From contig JBJHCR010000051.1 in the NCBI GenBank assembly GCA_050486105.1, positions 1 through 26,185 of the forward strand: a DNA stretch of 26,185 bases, written 5' to 3'. A program made the translations under genes and the position numbers. The notes below the pieces were generated by a model, which did not search any database, was not told where the DNA came from, and was given only the letters and a program-made list of their open reading frames with translations. The stretch is from JAEXNA01 sp050486105 (GTDB lineage: Bacteria; Vulcanimicrobiota; Xenobia; Xenobiales; JADMJV01). Positions 7,940 through 15,181 of this stretch are shown here, piece by piece (position 1 is the stretch's first letter; each line of letters opens with the position of its first letter).

Positions 7940-8090
7940 GTCGGCTTGCTTTCCTTAGAGGGTGATGAGTCTATCATCCCTGGCTGTGCGAAAAAGTTTA
8001 GGGCTTTGGCAAAAAGTTAACAAATGCTCGTTCGCCCGAGAGGTAGTCGAGCAGACAAGGACATTCCTAGCCACTATCAAAGTTTCCTAA
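7940..8090. promoter_or_regulatory. Divergent intergenic region with operator-like repeats
   Basis: GATGA at 7964-7968 and TCATC at 7974-7978 form a perfect 5-5-5 inverted repeat. AAAAAGTTTA at 7991-8000 and AAAAAGTTAA at 8011-8020 are near-identical direct repeats exactly 20 bases apart, about two helical turns. Both lie between the divergent starts of the alanine-rich operon (7939, minus) and the TPM pair (8091, plus). Such spacing suits transcription-factor binding, but no known operator is recognised and I could not assign a clear -10/-35 pair. Confidence 0.35.
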
Positions 8091-9023
8091 ATGAGCAAGA
8101 GCGTTCGGAAATCGAGACCTATATGGCAACCCGTGTTCACCGTCCTGGTTTTGATTGGCCTTCTCGTTTCAGTGTCCCAGGGGAGAACCGAGATACCGGA
8201 AAGACCGAGCCCTCCTCCGGTGCTCTTTGATTGGGCCGAGATTCTGGAGATCTACGATAAGGAAAGGCTGGATTTGGTCCAGCAAGCCGCCTTTCGAGAT
8301 AATGGAATTCCCATCTCTGTAGTCACCATCAGGAAGATGGAGATCTATGGAGGTAGCGGGGATGTTGAGGCTTTTACCAAGCGTTGGATGAAGGCCTGGG
8401 AACTAAACGAAGACTCCCAAGGCAAGGGTATTCTCGTCTTGGTTAGCGTTGGCGATCGCAAAGCTAGGATCGAACTCGGGTCCAGTTGGAACCAGAGTTG
8501 GAGTTCCCAGTGCCAGAAGATCATGGACAAGGAGATGGTCCCTCGCTTTCGAGACGGCCGCTATCACGACGGGATCATTTTTGGGGTGGAAGCTTTGGCT
8601 CGGATGTCGAGCGAGGCGGATCTAGCGAAGGGTCCCAAGACCGACCTCTTGGAGACCCTCACGGCCTTGGGAGACAATGTTGGAACCTTCTCATTGCTTG
8701 ATGGCCGATGGATTTTCTTCCTCTGTGCGGTTGGTCTGGTCTTGATCCTGGGCGCCTTTTTCGTGCAGGAGATGAAGTGGCCGCTTCTGGGAGCAGGGGT
8801 TCTTCTGATCACCGCTGCGCTGTTCACCACGGTGCTCCTCGTGTTGGTCTTTCTAGGATTGTCCATGTTTGGTAACTCGGGTCATCACCGCAATGGCTAT
8901 GGCTACGGCTATGGTTCGAGTTCCAGCAGTTTTTCTTCCGGAGGCTTTTCCGGAGGGGGGGGCGGCTTTTCTGGGGGGGGTGGAGGCTTTTCCGGCGGCG
9001 GTGGGGCCTCGGGCAGTTGGTGA
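8091..9023 (+). CDS. TPM-domain membrane protein with a Gly/Ser-rich tail
   Basis: The 310-residue product has an N-terminal hydrophobic leader (about residues 14-30, possibly a signal peptide), then a TPM domain over roughly 45-175. Typical features are LFDWAEILEIYDKERLDLVQ at the domain start, GIPISVVTIRK, GKGILVLVSVGDRKARIELG and RFRDGRYHDGIIFGVEAL. Two membrane stretches follow (about 205-222 and 230-262). The tail is His/Tyr/Gly, then Ser-rich, then three FSGGGGG-type repeats, like YgcG/TPM_phosphatase-family proteins. Those proteins are linked to membrane repair or photosystem assembly, with weak or uncertain phosphatase activity. A second TPM gene starts 12 bases downstream, so they form a pair. 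The usual LemA partner is not seen nearby. No clear ribosome site precedes the ATG. Confidence 0.88.
   Translation: MSKSVRKSRPIWQPVFTVLVLIGLLVSVSQGRTEIPERPSPPPVLFDWAEILEIYDKERLDLVQQAAFRDNGIPISVVTIRKMEIYGGSGDVEAFTKRWMKAWELNEDSQGKGILVLVSVGDRKARIELGSSWNQSWSSQCQKIMDKEMVPRFRDGRYHDGIIFGVEALARMSSEADLAKGPKTDLLETLTALGDNVGTFSLLDGRWIFFLCAVGLVLILGAFFVQEMKWPLLGAGVLLITAALFTTVLLVLVFLGLSMFGNSGHHRNGYGYGYGSSSSSFSSGGFSGGGGGFSGGGGGFSGGGGASGSW
8946..9005 (+). repeat. Tandem 21-bp repeat coding FSGGGGG
   Basis: Nearly three units of 21 bases, differing mainly at third codon positions, encode the Gly-rich tail of the TPM protein. Long G runs make the length prone to polymerase slippage and to assembly error. Confidence 0.8.
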
Positions 9024-9035
9024 GGGAGATAGACC

Positions 9036-9725
9036 ATGAATGATGCCCGACGTTTCTTGACCGAAGAGGAAGTTCGCTCGGTAGAGGAGGCCATCAGTCA
9101 GGCGGAGGCTCGAACAGCCGCAGAGTTCGTCTGCGCCGTGGCTACCGAGTCGGGCCGCTATGATCGGGCTGAGTCTATACTAGGCCTAATTTCGGCCCTG
9201 GCACTCCTGGCAGTGACTTATCGGCTTCCCGGACTCATGGCCGATTCGTCGGTAGGAGAGTGGGCTGTGGTTGCCCCGCCAGGTCTAGTCTGGTTGAGCT
9301 TAGCTGTCGCCGTTGGATTTGTTCTGGGCAACGTTTTGGCCACCTACGTCCACGGACTGCGTCGATTCTTCGTTAGCCAAACGGAAATTGAGCAGGAGGT
9401 TCTTCGCGCCGCCTCTCATGTCTTTGCCCAACGACGGGTCGCTTGCACCGAGGCTCAAGCCGGGGTGCTCATATATGTCTCACTGTTTGAACATAGAGTG
9501 GTGATCCTCTGCGATCAGCAGGCCATGAAGGTCTTGCAGCAGAGCGATGTGGAGGCTTTGAGAGATATCGCAGTGGGGCAGCTCAAGGCCGGGCAGCGGG
9601 GACAAACTTTCCTCACGACCCTAGAGGCAGCCAGTGGCCTCTTGGCCGAGCGTTTGCCGCCGCCACCCGAAGGAGAGCAGAACGAACTCCCCAATGACTT
9701 TGTGATCTTTCACCCTCGACCCTAA
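9036..9725 (+). CDS. Second TPM-domain membrane protein
   Basis: The 229-residue product lacks a signal peptide and opens directly with a TPM-type segment (FLTEEEVRSVEEAISQAEAR, then AAEFVCAVATESGRYDRAE). Two membrane-spanning segments follow (about residues 48-65 and 80-106). The second half of the domain comes after them: LRRFFVSQTEIEQEVLRAAS, GVLIYVSLFEHRVVILCD and a Pro/Glu-rich C-terminus. The split layout, TPM halves around a membrane hairpin, matches the second member of the common TPM pairs. GGGAG seven bases before the ATG supports the start. It is probably co-transcribed with the upstream TPM gene. Its TAA stop overlaps the convergent stop of the next gene (CTAA, 9722-9725). The biochemical function is unknown. 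Confidence 0.85.
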   Translation: MNDARRFLTEEEVRSVEEAISQAEARTAAEFVCAVATESGRYDRAESILGLISALALLAVTYRLPGLMADSSVGEWAVVAPPGLVWLSLAVAVGFVLGNVLATYVHGLRRFFVSQTEIEQEVLRAASHVFAQRRVACTEAQAGVLIYVSLFEHRVVILCDQQAMKVLQQSDVEALRDIAVGQLKAGQRGQTFLTTLEAASGLLAERLPPPPEGEQNELPNDFVIFHPRP

Positions 9726-10291
9726 TCGAGATCTCCACCTTCGGTCGGTACAGGGTCAGAGAAGACTGCCCTGTATCTCAATTTTCCCGCATTCTCCACA
9801 TAGTACAAAAGCTGCTCCTTTTGGGGCTCGAACCACAACGTCCAACCAGCGTTGTTGGCGTGAGGGAAGAGCTCTCGAGTGTGCTCATCGGCGGCGAAGA
9901 ACTGCCGATGGGCGGTGCCACTGTCATCGGCCCATCCTCCGTATTCTGTCACTTCGTGGGGAGTGCCGTCGGGGTCCCGATGGTCGTGCTTGAGCAGCAG
10001 ACCCTCTTCGGTCAAAGTGATGACCCAAGTTCTCGAGTGATCCTCGTCCACTTGGAAAGGGACCCGAACTTCCGTATCTGAGTGGCGCTCGAAGCGCAGG
10101 GTCAGCTTGGCCCCAGTCATGGAATCGTTAGGTCCAGGCACTGAGAAGACGGTGTGCCCGGTCATGCTGAGGCCATGGTGACTTCTTAGGTTCTCGAAAA
10201 AGGCCCGTTGAGCCTCGGTTTGGGCCGACGCTTGGATCGGAAGCAGTAGGCAGGCGGCCCCGAGGACAAAGGTTAAGGTGTGCTTGAGCAT
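9722..10291 (-). CDS. Secreted protein of unknown function
   Basis: The 189-residue product has a classic signal peptide: MLKHTL, a hydrophobic core to about residue 19, and an ASA-QT cleavage site near residue 24. It should therefore lie in the periplasm or outside the cell. The mature part is rich in acidic residues and histidine, predicted to be mainly beta strand (TGAKLTLRFERHSDTEVRVP, TWVITLTEEGLLLKHDHR), and contains a DPDGTPHEVTEYGGWADD stretch. It has no internal cysteines. The tail FSDPVPTEGGDLD is acidic. GAGGAG five bases before the ATG gives a strong start. I recognise no enzymatic motif. Upstream, at 10292-10360, is a short spacer before the SDR gene on the same strand. Confidence 0.8.
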   Translation of the reverse strand: MLKHTLTFVLGAACLLLPIQASAQTEAQRAFFENLRSHHGLSMTGHTVFSVPGPNDSMTGAKLTLRFERHSDTEVRVPFQVDEDHSRTWVITLTEEGLLLKHDHRDPDGTPHEVTEYGGWADDSGTAHRQFFAADEHTRELFPHANNAGWTLWFEPQKEQLLYYVENAGKLRYRAVFSDPVPTEGGDLD

Positions 10292-10360
10292 GGTCGCTCC
10301 TCTCTTGTCTGGAAGATGCGAGCCTGAACCACTATCAACCTCCCCATGGGCCTCAACGGA

Positions 10361-11002
10361 CTACCAAGGCAAAGTTTCTCCACGAAAATTCCAGAATCCA
10401 CCGCTGTTTTCCAGGCTCAGCGCACGCATGACTCGGACCAAGCCTCGCACCGAGTCTTTGGGGGTGGTGCTCCCACGGTGGTTTGTCATGTCGGTGGCCA
10501 CAAAGCCCGGGTGAAGGAGAGCCACCGCCACCCCCCGCTCCTTGAGATCGTGGGACAGAGAGACTCCGGCGGCGTTCAAGGCTGCTTTGGATAACCGGTA
10601 ACCGTATCTTCCCCCTGAGGAGTTGTCGGCGATAGAGCCCATCTGGCTGGTGAGCAGACCAACTTTTGATCCCCGCCTCAGCCTAGGAAGAACTGAAGTC
10701 AGGACTCGGAGGGGCCCTAACGTGTTCACTTCGAATTGCTCTGTTATGGATTCGAAGTTCATGTTGTCCAGGCTTTCATCTCGCCAGATCCCAGCGTTTA
10801 AGATCAGCCAGTCGATGGCGTCTTGTTCGGGGAGAGTTTGCTCCACTCTGACGTCGTAACCTTCACGGACGTGAGCCCCGAGAGCATCGAGCTCCGGCGT
10901 AGACTTTCTACACAGGGCGGTCACTCGATGCCCATCCTCACGAAAGTGTTTGACGAACTCCAAGCCTATGCCTCGGTTTGAGCCGGTGATCATCACGTGC
11001 AA
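10361..11002 (-). CDS. Short-chain dehydrogenase/reductase, CsgA/sniffer-like
   Basis: This 213-residue Rossmann-fold oxidoreductase has the cofactor loop TGSNRGIG at residues 5-12, LILNAG, NTLGPLRVL, a catalytic Ser in the LLTSQMGSI strand, the YRLSK tetrad (YxxxK), and HPGFVATDM. Lys/Arg-type cofactor discrimination cannot be decided. The pattern is that of the small cytosolic C-factor-like SDRs whose substrates are mostly unknown. The reading frame stays open to ATG 11089, but the extra 29 residues are Arg/Cys-rich and unlike the fold. TTG 11002, with AGGAG seven bases upstream, is the better start and gives MHVMITGSNRGIG. It lies downstream of the secreted protein's opposite end with no clear operon partner. 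Confidence 0.9.
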   Translation of the reverse strand: MHVMITGSNRGIGLEFVKHFREDGHRVTALCRKSTPELDALGAHVREGYDVRVEQTLPEQDAIDWLILNAGIWRDESLDNMNFESITEQFEVNTLGPLRVLTSVLPRLRRGSKVGLLTSQMGSIADNSSGGRYGYRLSKAALNAAGVSLSHDLKERGVAVALLHPGFVATDMTNHRGSTTPKDSVRGLVRVMRALSLENSGGFWNFRGETLPW

Positions 11003-11009
11003 GGGTGTT

Positions 11010-11014
11010 CTCCT
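11010..11014 (-). promoter_or_regulatory. Ribosome binding site that decides the SDR start
   Basis: AGGAG on the minus strand is separated by AACACCC from TTG 11002, placing the start just before the Rossmann motif. Confidence 0.7.
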
Positions 11015-11103
11015 AGTAGAACGTCCGCAAAATTCGTCCCTAGCCCTGGCGGCCATGCATCCTCTCTCGCAGCGTCGAAGCTCACTCAAATACGCCTGGT
11101 ATT

Positions 11104-11153
11104 AAGCGTTCGCTTCTCCTTGCGTCACCCACGCAAGCGCGGGTACCCGGCGC
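11104..11153. repeat. Three adjacent palindromes
   Basis: AAGCGTTCGCTT at 11104-11115 is a short palindrome. TTGCGT at 11120-11125 pairs with ACGCAA at 11131-11136 around CACCC. CGGGTACCCG at 11140-11149 is a perfect palindrome flanked by GCGC on both sides. They lie in the 206-bp spacer between two minus-strand genes. None is followed by a T run on either strand, so they are not typical terminators; a REP-like intergenic repeat or a structured leader for the SDR is possible. Confidence 0.45.
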
Positions 11154-11208
11154 CTGACCACCATTCAGTAGGGACGAACTTCACAGACGTTGCACTAGTC
11201 TCCGGCTC

Positions 11209-11475
11209 TCATAATGTGCGCCACTGCTCTGTTTCACCTTCTGAGGACGGAAGTTTGGTATCTGGCTTGAATTGACCCTCGGTGGCGAGAGCAAGAGCTG
11301 CCCCCAGGCAACCACCGACTATGAAAGACAACTCCGTGATGAACAGAGGGGGAATGGGTATCCGATAGCTCAAGCATAGAACGATTCCGGTGACAAAACC
11401 TGCCAGTCCAAATGTGCCAGCACCGATAAGTCCAAAACGCCATATGCGAGAGGTGGGAAGCAGAGATTTACTCAT
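11209..11475 (-). CDS. Small two-helix membrane protein
   Basis: This predicted 88-residue protein has two membrane segments: about residues 13-36 (FGLIGAGTFGLAGFVTGIVL) and 44-65 (FITELSFIVGGCLGAALALA), with a Gly-rich, zipper-like spacing. The hydrophilic tail is rich in Glu, Thr and Ser. I recognise no family. GGAG sits only two bases before the ATG, so the start is weakly supported. It is divergent from the minor pilin operon across a 92-bp AT-rich spacer. It could be a genuine small gene or a chance frame; the hydrophobic pattern and codon use favour a gene. Confidence 0.55.
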   Translation of the reverse strand: MSKSLLPTSRIWRFGLIGAGTFGLAGFVTGIVLCLSYRIPIPPLFITELSFIVGGCLGAALALATEGQFKPDTKLPSSEGETEQWRTL

Positions 11476-11567
11476 ATCTCCATGATACCGACTGGAGCTT
11501 CTGCGGGAAACCCAAACTTTAAAAAATTCCTGTGTTTTTCTTTACCTGATATGGTACCTTTTATTCA

Positions 11568-11978
11568 GTGAAGTGTCGAAACGGGTTCTCGCTCTTGGAA
11601 GTAGTTATTGCGGCATTCCTTTTTTCCATGGTGGTTTCGTGCCTAACCTCGGTCTGGGTTATGCACGCCCGGGCCCAGATGAAGGTGGGACAAATGCTGG
11701 TTGCTGCCGATCTTGCCGATGCGGAGATGGACAGGGTCTTGGCCGAGGACTACTTTGCCGTCCAGAGTTCCGAGGGTTCCTTTGAGCAAGTGTGGGAGAT
11801 ACGGGGCGAAACCATAGTCAACCGCTACGATGTTGAAGTTCGAGTGATCGCTTTCATTTTCTTGGGGCATGATTTCGGGGTAAAGTTTATTCGAGTTGAT
11901 GTGCATTACGACTTGGCCGACGGGACCGACAAGAAAGCCATCTATCGCCTTGATACCATGAAGGTGCGAGATGGATGA
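11568..11978 (+). CDS. Prepilin-like protein, PilV/GspI type
   Basis: The 136-residue product has a minimal leader (MKCRNG) cut by prepilin peptidase before FSLLEV. Glu5 of the mature protein and a long hydrophobic helix (EVVIAAFLFSMVVSCLTSVW) follow. The C-terminal domain is short and beta-rich, ending DTMKVRDG. This size and its place as the first gene of a pilin set fit a minor pilin of the PilV/GspI class, inserted in the inner membrane and assembled at a pilus or pseudopilus tip. GTG 11568 is the only start that gives a proper leader. It overlaps the next pilin gene by eight bases. Confidence 0.85.
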   Translation: MKCRNGFSLLEVVIAAFLFSMVVSCLTSVWVMHARAQMKVGQMLVAADLADAEMDRVLAEDYFAVQSSEGSFEQVWEIRGETIVNRYDVEVRVIAFIFLGHDFGVKFIRVDVHYDLADGTDKKAIYRLDTMKVRDG

Positions 11979-12594
11979 CGTTTTGAGGTTGAATAGGAGT
12001 AGGCGGGGGAGAGGATTCTCCCTGCTGGAGCTCATCATCGGAATATTCCTTTTCGGGATCCTGTCGGCGTCCATCGGGTTGTTGGTGCGCAGCGGATTGG
12101 ATTATCTCAAGAGGGGGGAAACTCGAGCCGAGCTCCAACGGGTGAGCTTGTTTGCTCTGAGCCAGGTATGTCGGGAGATCTCCGAGTCTAGCGCCGAGGG
12201 GATTCGATTATACCAGCCAGGTGTCGAGCCACCCGGTTTGGTTTACGTTTCTCCACGAGGTGTCGGCGGAGTAGGTTATCACAACGACCATCTGATTTGG
12301 CGACAATTGGTCGGTGTGTGGTTTGACTCTGCCCAGGGGCATTTAAGGCAGAGCCGAGAGAATCTTCCCGCGTTCACCACTTTTGTGCCGGACCTTTCCC
12401 CCTTGGGCCTGAATAAGGGAGTTAGCTATTTCCAGTCCTTGATCGCCGGTGAACGCCGTGTTTTAGCGAGGAACGTCACCGATTTTGATGTTTCTGGTGA
12501 CAAGATTCTGGAGTTTCGACTTCAGGTTACCGTTTTTGAGGGAGCCACACCTTCCCGACTAACCACCTCGACCGCTGTTGTTCCTAAGCATTGA
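11971..12594 (+). CDS. Prepilin-like protein, PilW/GspJ type
   Basis: This 207-residue minor pilin has a basic leader (LNRSRRGRG) cut before FSLLELIIG; Glu5 and the hydrophobic stem to about residue 42 are present. The rest matches PilW/GspJ layout: a helix with RAELQRVSLFALSQVCREI, then a beta-rich globular part in which LARNVTDFDVSG, late in the protein, is a typical GspJ-like strand motif. It overlaps the preceding pilin gene by eight bases and precedes a PilX-like gene, so the three should be co-expressed and co-assembled, probably at the tip of a type IV pilus. No major pilin, ATPase or platform gene is present here. Confidence 0.85.
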   Translation: MDDVLRLNRSRRGRGFSLLELIIGIFLFGILSASIGLLVRSGLDYLKRGETRAELQRVSLFALSQVCREISESSAEGIRLYQPGVEPPGLVYVSPRGVGGVGYHNDHLIWRQLVGVWFDSAQGHLRQSRENLPAFTTFVPDLSPLGLNKGVSYFQSLIAGERRVLARNVTDFDVSGDKILEFRLQVTVFEGATPSRLTTSTAVVPKH

Positions 12595-12606
12595 AAGGAT
12601 GTTCCT

Positions 12607-14025
12607 ATGACTGCCAACGCCTGCCACAAAAATTCGAACGGTTCTGGTTACGCCTTGATGACGGTTCTGATCATCGGTGCCCTCTTCTTCGCCCTGACCG
12701 GGGCCTTGGGGATGCAAGTGGTGACCAACTTGGAGGCCAGCAAAACTCGTCAAGAGTCCAGCGCTTGTCGTTACGGAGCCTACGCCGGCTTGCAACACGC
12801 TCTCCTAAATCTCATCCAGAATCCTAGTTGGGGGACAAATCCGGACGACGCCTTGATCGGCCTCAAGGTGCCCCACTCGCCCCACGTGAGTTACACCGTG
12901 GAAGTCACCAACAACGTTGATGGCGCTGAGGGCTCGGAATTGACTGCTCCCGACGGGACCAAAGTCCCGGCTGGAGCAGTGTACTGCGCCGCCATGGGGA
13001 TCTACGATGGACGTGGCACGGTCCAACTGCACGCCATGACGGGAGTGATCGCTCGCAGGCAGCCCCAATTATTTCACGCAGCTTTCACTGACTCGAGCCT
13101 GGTTCTGGCCGGCAATGCCACCACCGGAAGCTTCAATCCGGCCCAGCCTCCATTTACCCTCGATTCCAATGGGGCTGCGGACTTGAATATGTCGGCGGTC
13201 AATGCCAACGGGGATGTGGGCACCAACCGTTACGTCACCCTAGATGAGAATTCAATGGTCCAAGGTTCGCTTTCCAAGCCGCAAGACAACCAACAGCAGG
13301 TCGATGTTTCCAAGGTCAGCGGACCAATCGTTGACCGACCCGATCCCACCAAAGTACCGCGTTTCTCGGTGCCTAAGGTTGCCCCGAGCTACTATCAAGC
13401 ACCCATGGATATATCCAATCCAGCAACTCTCAACGCGACCAACTCCATCTATGCAACCACCTATCAATCCTTGTCCCTCCAGGGGGGTGACATGCACGTG
13501 GCTCCGGGAGAGTACTTTTTCCCTGACGGCATCGAGATCAACGGAACTTTGACATTGGACCCTAGCGTGACTGCGACTGAACCTGTAGTTTTTTATGTAG
13601 GCAACGACGCGGTTTTCGGAGACGCTGCTAGAGTTAATGTGGGGGGAGACACCAGACACTTTCAACTCATTTTTGTGGATCACGACGATGGCTCTCCCCA
13701 GGAGTTTCGAATGCTAGGAAATAGCCAGGTGTTTGGAGCTGTCGTGGGTGGCACGGCTGAGGGACATCTTTCTGATGACGCCAGCCTCTTTGGTGGCTTT
13801 ATGGGTCGAGCTCTAACCGCCGAGGGGAACTCCAAGCTGCTCTATGACGAGTCTCTGTCGAACAATCCCCTGATCGTGAACAGCAAACTTGGGTATAGCG
13901 GGGTCACCGAGCCAAAGCCCGATGTGGTCTTGTTTCACTACACCGCCACTCGAGAATTCGTAGAATCGGTTTACACTGGAACTGCCACCTATCAGGCCCC
14001 TTATCAGCCAAGCCCGTCTAATTGA
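12607..14025 (+). CDS. PilX-like pilus assembly protein with a large C-terminal domain
   Basis: The 472-residue product has an N-terminal hydrophobic helix (SGYALMTVLIIGALFFALTG, about residues 13-34), as in PilX-type minor pilins, with Gly-Tyr in place of the usual Gly-Phe/Tyr cleavage context and no Glu5 in the normal place. A helical stalk follows (NLEASKTRQESSACRYGAYAGLQHALLN). The C-terminal half contains a beta-helix-like domain: repeated glycine and asparagine turns, then AVVGGTAEGHLSDDASLFGG near residue 385, resembling the DUF7305 domain found behind PilX in many environmental bacteria (recalled). It is probably exposed at the pilus tip. RBS AAGGATG lies before ATG 12607. It is the last gene of the pilin operon. 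Confidence 0.8.
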   Translation: MTANACHKNSNGSGYALMTVLIIGALFFALTGALGMQVVTNLEASKTRQESSACRYGAYAGLQHALLNLIQNPSWGTNPDDALIGLKVPHSPHVSYTVEVTNNVDGAEGSELTAPDGTKVPAGAVYCAAMGIYDGRGTVQLHAMTGVIARRQPQLFHAAFTDSSLVLAGNATTGSFNPAQPPFTLDSNGAADLNMSAVNANGDVGTNRYVTLDENSMVQGSLSKPQDNQQQVDVSKVSGPIVDRPDPTKVPRFSVPKVAPSYYQAPMDISNPATLNATNSIYATTYQSLSLQGGDMHVAPGEYFFPDGIEINGTLTLDPSVTATEPVVFYVGNDAVFGDAARVNVGGDTRHFQLIFVDHDDGSPQEFRMLGNSQVFGAVVGGTAEGHLSDDASLFGGFMGRALTAEGNSKLLYDESLSNNPLIVNSKLGYSGVTEPKPDVVLFHYTATREFVESVYTGTATYQAPYQPSPSN

Positions 14026-14037
14026 GATTCTCTGCCG

Positions 14038-14051
14038 TTGATCCAGATCAT
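14038..14051. promoter_or_regulatory. FNR/CRP-like palindrome upstream of the hydrogenase operon
   Basis: TTGATCCAGATCAT matches the recalled FNR consensus TTGAT-N4-ATCAA at nine of ten defined bases. It lies in the 52-bp gap between pilX-like and hydB. By simple counting (31 permitted sequences out of 4^10, about 40 positions) a match this good in this gap would occur by chance about once in a thousand. A class II activator position (-41.5) would put the transcript start near 14086, just inside the annotated start, so the geometry is not clean. Confidence 0.45.
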
Positions 14052-14077
14052 CTTGAGAGTTCGGCGTTTTTGGTACC

Positions 14078-15181
14078 ATGGATCCTATGAGCCACTCCTG
14101 GCAAGCTTTTCCCAAAGTCCAACTCGATAGCCTGATCGTTTGCTTGCATCAGAGGGGGTACCGAGTGATCGGGCCCATCGCAGAAGACGGCGCCATCGTC
14201 TACGCTGAGATCGACGGAGCGAGTCAACTTCCCAAGGGTTGGACCGACCAGCAAGCCCCGGGTCGCTATCGATTGGTCCCTAGAGACGACCAGGCCTACT
14301 TTGGCTACACCGTGGCACCTCAGTCTTGGTAGCGCCATGTGCACCCCCCCAGGAAGACTCTATTTCGGGCCTTGAAAACTGAGGATAGTTTGCGATTTGA
14401 AGAGCCTGAGCAACCGCCTCCCACGGCTTTTCTCGGAGTCCGAGCTTGCGAGTTGGCGGCTTTAGGAATACTGGACAAGGTCTTTGCCGAGGCGCCCTTA
14501 AAGCGGCCGCTGATCATTTCAGTGGAGTGCATGGAAGCTGGCGACATGTGCTTTTGCACCACCATGGATGCTGGACCTCAGGTTCGCGCAGGGTACGATC
14601 TGGTCTTGAACGAGTTGGCTGAGGTTTTTCTGATCCGCAGCGGTAGTCCCATCGGAGAGGAGATCCTCGGGGAGCTGTCTGTTCGAGAGGCCGAGCTCGT
14701 TGAGATCGAAGAGGCTCAATCTCGGGTTCAACAGACCGCCGAGAGCATGCCCATCAGGATGAAGACCGAGGGGATCAGAGACCTGCTTTTGGGCAATCTC
14801 GAACACCCTCAGTGGGAGGAGGTGGCTTCCCGCTGCCTGGGCTGCGCCAACTGCACCATGGTCTGCCCCACTTGCTTTTGCACCACCGTAGAGGACCATA
14901 CGGATCTTGTGGGCGCCTCGGCAGAGCGGACCCAGCACTGGGATTCCTGTTTCAATCTCGACTTCACCTTCACCAACGGCCATCCGGTGAGGCAGTCGCT
15001 GAGTTCTCGATATCGCCAATGGTTGACTCATAAACTGGCCTCCTGGCACGACCAGTTCGGAAGCTCCGGCTGCGTGGGTTGCGCTCGCTGCATCACCTGG
15101 TGTCCCGTGGGTATCGACCTCACCGAAGAGGTGGCCGCCATCGCCGCCAATCCTACCAAGGAAAGGGACGACCGACGATGA
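14078..15181 (+). CDS. hydB: Group 3b [NiFe] hydrogenase beta subunit (4Fe-4S dicluster protein), interrupted by in-frame TAG
   Basis: HydB is the iron-sulfur electron-transfer subunit of NADP-linked sulfhydrogenases. One frame spans 368 codons, broken only by TAG at 14330-14332 (codon 85). Homology continues on both sides: AYFGYTVAPQSW before it and RHVHPPRKTLFRALK after it, which in relatives is a continuous SWKxFLFPP-type stretch (recalled), so the TAG replaces an expected lysine. The C-terminal part has VRACELAALGILDKVF, GDMCFCTTMDAGP, the ferredoxin-like CLGCANCTMVCPTCFC near residue 265, HWDSCFNLDF and CVGCARCITWCPVGID near 330. The first start has no clear ribosome site. If translation stops at TAG, a GTG at 14339 could restart a 280-residue product lacking the N-terminal domain. 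The end overlaps the next gene (ATGA). Confidence 0.88.
14330..14332 (+). other. In-frame amber codon in hydB
   Basis: The codons read TGG TAG CGC CAT GTG. TAG ends at least nine other genes in this window (for example at 684-686, 3085-3087, 16464-16466 and 21317-21319), so it is a normal stop in this genome. AAG (Lys) to TAG is a single-base change. Confidence 0.85.

Noticed and set aside
8946..9005. FSGGGGG repeat as a CRISPR or mobile repeat
   Set aside because: Direct repeats without spacers, wholly inside the coding tail of a TPM protein, which commonly ends this way.
15079..15177. Upstream extension of the cyclic-nucleotide-binding protein
   Set aside because: The added residues are a shadow of hydB; ATG 15178 overlaps the hydB stop in the usual ATGA form.
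14078..15181. General reassignment of TAG to an amino acid
   Set aside because: TAG ends at least nine other genes in the window at positions matching family lengths.
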